Positions 14,663 through 17,036 of a DNA stretch of 17,036 bases are shown one piece after another. The translations under genes and the position numbers were made by a program. The notes under the pieces were generated by a model that saw nothing but the letters and a program-made list of their open reading frames with translations, was not told the origin of the DNA and made no database searches. The DNA is from Syntrophomonadaceae bacterium (GTDB taxonomy: Bacteria > Bacillota_D > Dethiobacteria > DTU022), in the NCBI GenBank assembly GCA_003564505.1, contig PXFD01000158.1, positions 1-17,036 of the forward strand, read 5' to 3'. How positions within the stretch are numbered: the first letter of the stretch is position 1; the number at the start of each line of letters is the position of its first letter.

Positions 14663-16900
14663 TTAGAAAGAAAGAAAGTACTCTTTTATCCCTTCCATCA
14701 TTGCCCGGGCAAATTCTTCCTGGCCCCGGGGATGCAGGATGTGCCAGTTATCTACAGGATGCATCATGTAGCCTGCTTCGACCAGCACAGTTGGGACATG
14801 GGGATGTCTGACCACTGCAATGTTTCTTTTCCAGGTCATGATAGCAGGTAGCCCCATTCGTTCTTCAAGTTTATCCAGCATTATTTCAGCTAAGAACTTA
14901 TTGTGCTCGTAGTTATAAAGAGTCATCAACCCGTGATTTTCGACAGCCTGGGCACCATGAGCGTGGGCGTTGGCATGAACGCTGATTAGCAGGTCCGGGT
15001 TATAGTTGTCAATCTTTTCGGGTCTGTCGTACAGGTTGACAAAAACGTCTTCTGTCCTGGTCATAATGATTTCTGCACCCGCTTCTTCCAGCATATCTTT
15101 TAAGTATAAACTCATTTCCAGGTTAACGTCTTTTTCATAGAGGTCGCCCGGTCCGACAGCTCCGTAGTCCCTTCCGCCGTGACCGGGATCAATAATTATT
15201 ACTTTACCACCCAGTGGGTTTTCCGGGTCTACTTCAGGCGGTTTGTAAAAATCAATGACCAGGCTAGTACCATCCCAGTAGGGTTTGAATCCTGTCATTG
15301 ACCAGTCAAACTCTATGGTTGCCAGGTGATTATTGCTATCACCCGGGCTCAGGGGATCTACTTTAAATTCAGATATACCTGCAGGTATTGTAGGTTGTGT
15401 GAGACTTTCATTAGCTTTAACTCCCCTTAATTCAATTCCCAGTCCGTCAGCGCTGTCTTCTATGAAATATGGGAACCTTTCAGTTGTTTTAAGGGTCATC
15501 CTGGCTTTTAGATCATCTTCAATTAATTCAACTCCAGTCAAGGTAGGTTCCCCTAAACCTGAACTTGCAAGTTCATTAACCATACCCTGGTGGATTAGAT
15601 AGGTGTTGTTGCTGCCGGGTATTGTCACCCTGTAATAACTGCCGGCACGTCCTATCGCCTTATAACGGGTCCCTTCTTTAAGGTAGTGAATAACAGTGGT
15701 AGGGTGACCGGATCCACCGAATGTACTTGATAGCAGGTTTAGTTCATTATTTCTCAGGAGGTAGAGCCAACCGTTATTTTTTAGTTCATGTTCCGGCTTA
15801 ACTTCAATGATCCTGTATGGATTTTCTGTGGTAAACTTAACCTTGCCTGGCAGCTCTTTATTAACCATAGCATCGCCTTTTTGCAGGGATACAGTAATCG
15901 GCATTAAAGTTGTTTCTCCACTGTCCGGCAGGTCTTCCGGCGAAAACCTGTATGTGGCAGTATATATTCCGCCCCTGCCAGCAGGGCCGCCGGGATAGGA
16001 TCTTTCCATCATATAATATGTTCTATCCCTATCGCCAAACTGAAAAGTAGCGTTAGCACCCGGGCTGCCCTGGATGGCAACATGCAAAGTATCTCCAGCC
16101 TGCAGAACCTGGTTCTGTTCAGGTAGTTGACGGCTATCATCGATAGCTAAAGGTTCTTCCGGCATGGCCTGCCACCAGTCCGGGTAATGAACGGTTCGTT
16201 CAACCCTGGTAAAACCCTTAGCATTTGTAGCTTCTACCGTTAACAAAAACTCTTCTCCCCTGGGGATCTCGGTCATGGTCAGGAAATTGCCTGTACGCTG
16301 ATCAATAACATCGACCAGTTCACCATTCACAGTAACATGAACATCAGAGTAGGAATCTGTGGTGCCGAAGACAAAGAGATCATTACTGTAATAATAAAAC
16401 CCGTCCCTCGGCGGGTAAGCAAGATGGAGTATAGGCTCTTCATGCTCTTCTAACGGTTTCGGGTCAAACTCCCGGGGTGTATTGAGATATAAAATTCCTG
16501 AATCCCTGTCCCATTGTGCAAGAACGCCAAGGGCTTCTGCAGCTTGAAGCGCTGGAAGGTATAAAATATCATTATCTTTTTTTTTCAGGGCAGCGTTATA
16601 AGAAGTTGATTTATTATGAATATTAACCCTGCTTCCATATGGGGTAAAAACAGCAGTGTAATCACCGATTGATGCTATAACCTGGTTGTGACAATCTGTT
16701 GCAGTATCAAAACCGAGGTTCTCAATAATAGGAATTGCCGGTACCAGAAGAGTGTCTTCCTCGACGATGGCAGGATTATCAAGCTCTATTTTCCGGCCAT
16801 CAATTATAACTTCAACACTTTCCGGGACAAAGCTAGTAATATAAAGGTAAACGAATAATATGATAAAAATACCTAAAATTAACGGTATTAGTCTGCGCAA
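14663..16900 (-). CDS. Membrane-anchored multidomain N-acetylmuramoyl-L-alanine amidase (Amidase_3), intact copy
   Basis: The enzyme cleaves the bond between N-acetylmuramic acid and the L-alanine of the stem peptide in peptidoglycan. The 745-residue protein has a membrane anchor (4-23) and a copper-amine-oxidase-N-like stalk (about 28-142). Ig-like modules (about 158-355), an SH3-like segment (about 375-445) and an AMIN-like region (about 453-555) follow. Amidase_3 runs from about 565 to the end. Zinc ligands His574 (DPGHGG), Glu589 (YEKD) and His642 (SVHANAH) and the catalytic Glu708 (VLVEAGYM) are all present. The start is TTG 16900, 8 nt after the ribosome binding site AGGTG at 16912-16908. 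The gene is paralogous to the broken copy at 11504-13732 and convergent with the MORN gene, 33 bp apart. Its substrate context (division, sporulation or turnover) cannot be told. Confidence 0.93.
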   Translation of the reverse strand: MRRLIPLILGIFIILFVYLYITSFVPESVEVIIDGRKIELDNPAIVEEDTLLVPAIPIIENLGFDTATDCHNQVIASIGDYTAVFTPYGSRVNIHNKSTSYNAALKKKDNDILYLPALQAAEALGVLAQWDRDSGILYLNTPREFDPKPLEEHEEPILHLAYPPRDGFYYYSNDLFVFGTTDSYSDVHVTVNGELVDVIDQRTGNFLTMTEIPRGEEFLLTVEATNAKGFTRVERTVHYPDWWQAMPEEPLAIDDSRQLPEQNQVLQAGDTLHVAIQGSPGANATFQFGDRDRTYYMMERSYPGGPAGRGGIYTATYRFSPEDLPDSGETTLMPITVSLQKGDAMVNKELPGKVKFTTENPYRIIEVKPEHELKNNGWLYLLRNNELNLLSSTFGGSGHPTTVIHYLKEGTRYKAIGRAGSYYRVTIPGSNNTYLIHQGMVNELASSGLGEPTLTGVELIEDDLKARMTLKTTERFPYFIEDSADGLGIELRGVKANESLTQPTIPAGISEFKVDPLSPGDSNNHLATIEFDWSMTGFKPYWDGTSLVIDFYKPPEVDPENPLGGKVIIIDPGHGGRDYGAVGPGDLYEKDVNLEMSLYLKDMLEEAGAEIIMTRTEDVFVNLYDRPEKIDNYNPDLLISVHANAHAHGAQAVENHGLMTLYNYEHNKFLAEIMLDKLEERMGLPAIMTWKRNIAVVRHPHVPTVLVEAGYMMHPVDNWHILHPRGQEEFARAMMEGIKEYFLSF
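14688..14782 (-). repeat. 95-bp near-identical tract, copy B (3' end of amidase 2)
   Basis: This is the partner of 11535-11629 in the same orientation, 3153 bp away. It has two mismatches and no gaps. Direct repeats of this length could recombine and delete the MORN gene together with parts of both amidases. Confidence 0.85.
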
Positions 16901-16914
16901 ATCTTTTCACCTCG

Positions 16915-16927
16915 CGTACATAGTACG
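16915..16927. promoter_or_regulatory. Palindrome overlapping the -10 box of amidase 2
   Basis: CGTAC (16915-16919) and GTACG (16923-16927) are perfect inverted complements with a 3-nt centre. The palindrome extends by one G-T and one C-G position on each side. It covers the proposed -10 box, so a protein bound here would block the promoter. It is a candidate operator, although short. Confidence 0.4.
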
Positions 16928-16948
16928 TGATAAAAAGTGAAAAGTCAA
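16920..16948 (-). promoter_or_regulatory. Possible promoter for amidase 2
   Basis: On the minus strand, TTGACT (16948-16943) and TACTAT (16925-16920) are separated by 17 bp. The -35 has five of six consensus matches and the -10 has four of six. The predicted start near 16913 would leave a leader of only about 13 nt, with the ribosome binding site at its very 5' end. That is unusual and lowers confidence. Confidence 0.4.
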
Positions 16949-16973
16949 AATATAGGGCAGAATTTTTCAATTT

Positions 16974-17006
16974 AAAAAAGGCATTTCCATTGATTATGGA
17001 AATGCC
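16974..17006 (-). terminator. Intrinsic terminator, best for a minus-strand gene beyond the window
   Basis: GGCATTTCCAT (16980-16990) and ATGGAAATGCC (16996-17006) form a perfect 11-bp stem with a 5-nt loop. On the minus strand the stem is followed immediately by six T residues (16979-16974), a textbook intrinsic terminator. On the plus strand TTTTT follows after CTCA, so it may also act weakly in that direction. It isolates the amidase 2 promoter from the gene to the right. Confidence 0.85.
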
Positions 17007-17036
17007 CTCATTTTTAATTATTTGCTATACTCTTAG

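Noticed and set aside
17023..17031. Extended -10-like TGCTATACT near the right edge on the plus strand.
   Set aside because: No acceptable -35 box lies 16-18 bp upstream, and no downstream gene is visible in the window.

Overview
The window is a chromosomal segment of about 17 kb with moderate GC content. It very probably comes from a Bacillota (Firmicutes) genome of the Clostridia type. The evidence is the gene order smc-ftsY-ylxM-ffh-rpsP-khpA-rimM-trmD-rplS-lepB-rbgA-rnhB-yraN, which is the classic Gram-positive SRP/ribosome-maturation cluster. The Bacillus gene ylqD is absent between khpA and rimM. Strong GGAGG-type ribosome binding sites, five TTG starts, and amidases with copper-amine-oxidase-like N-terminal stalks fit the same assignment. 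I cannot name the genus.

Positions 1-4237 hold the 3' part of smc (its start lies outside the window) and ftsY. A good extended -10 promoter at 4257-4285 then starts a second transcription unit: ylxM, ffh, rpsP, khpA, rimM, trmD, rplS, lepB, rbgA and rnhB, tightly spaced and partly overlapping. After a 103-bp gap follow yraN and a small lysine-decarboxylase-like Rossmann protein. Together these genes handle chromosome condensation (SMC), co-translational membrane targeting (FtsY, Ffh, YlxM), signal-peptide removal (LepB), ribosome assembly and translation fidelity (S16, L19, RimM, RbgA, TrmD, KhpA) and RNA:DNA hybrid removal (RNase HII). Several reading frames were shortened to better starts: rpsP, rimM, rplS, rbgA and the Rossmann gene.

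Positions 11504-16900 form an accessory cell-envelope region. Two large paralogous N-acetylmuramoyl-L-alanine amidases, each with an N-terminal membrane anchor, a stalk, Ig/SH3/AMIN-like modules and an Amidase_3 domain, lie in tandem on the minus strand. A small MORN-repeat lipoprotein gene sits between them on the plus strand with its own consensus sigma-A promoter. The first amidase copy is interrupted by one in-frame TAA, followed directly by ATG, which cuts off its catalytic glutamate. The 3' ends of the two copies share a 95-bp tract with two mismatches although the rest of the genes is clearly diverged, which suggests gene conversion. The window closes with a strong stem-loop terminator that best fits a minus-strand gene outside the window.

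The most notable observations are the split amidase, the conversion tract, the amidase/MORN/amidase arrangement, an RbgA in which two functionally important residues are changed (the His9 equivalent is Ser, and NKxD is HKAD), an SMC with an LSAGE instead of LSGGE signature, and several well-placed palindromes at promoters or in leaders. I did not find a clearly new defence, CRISPR or mobile system.
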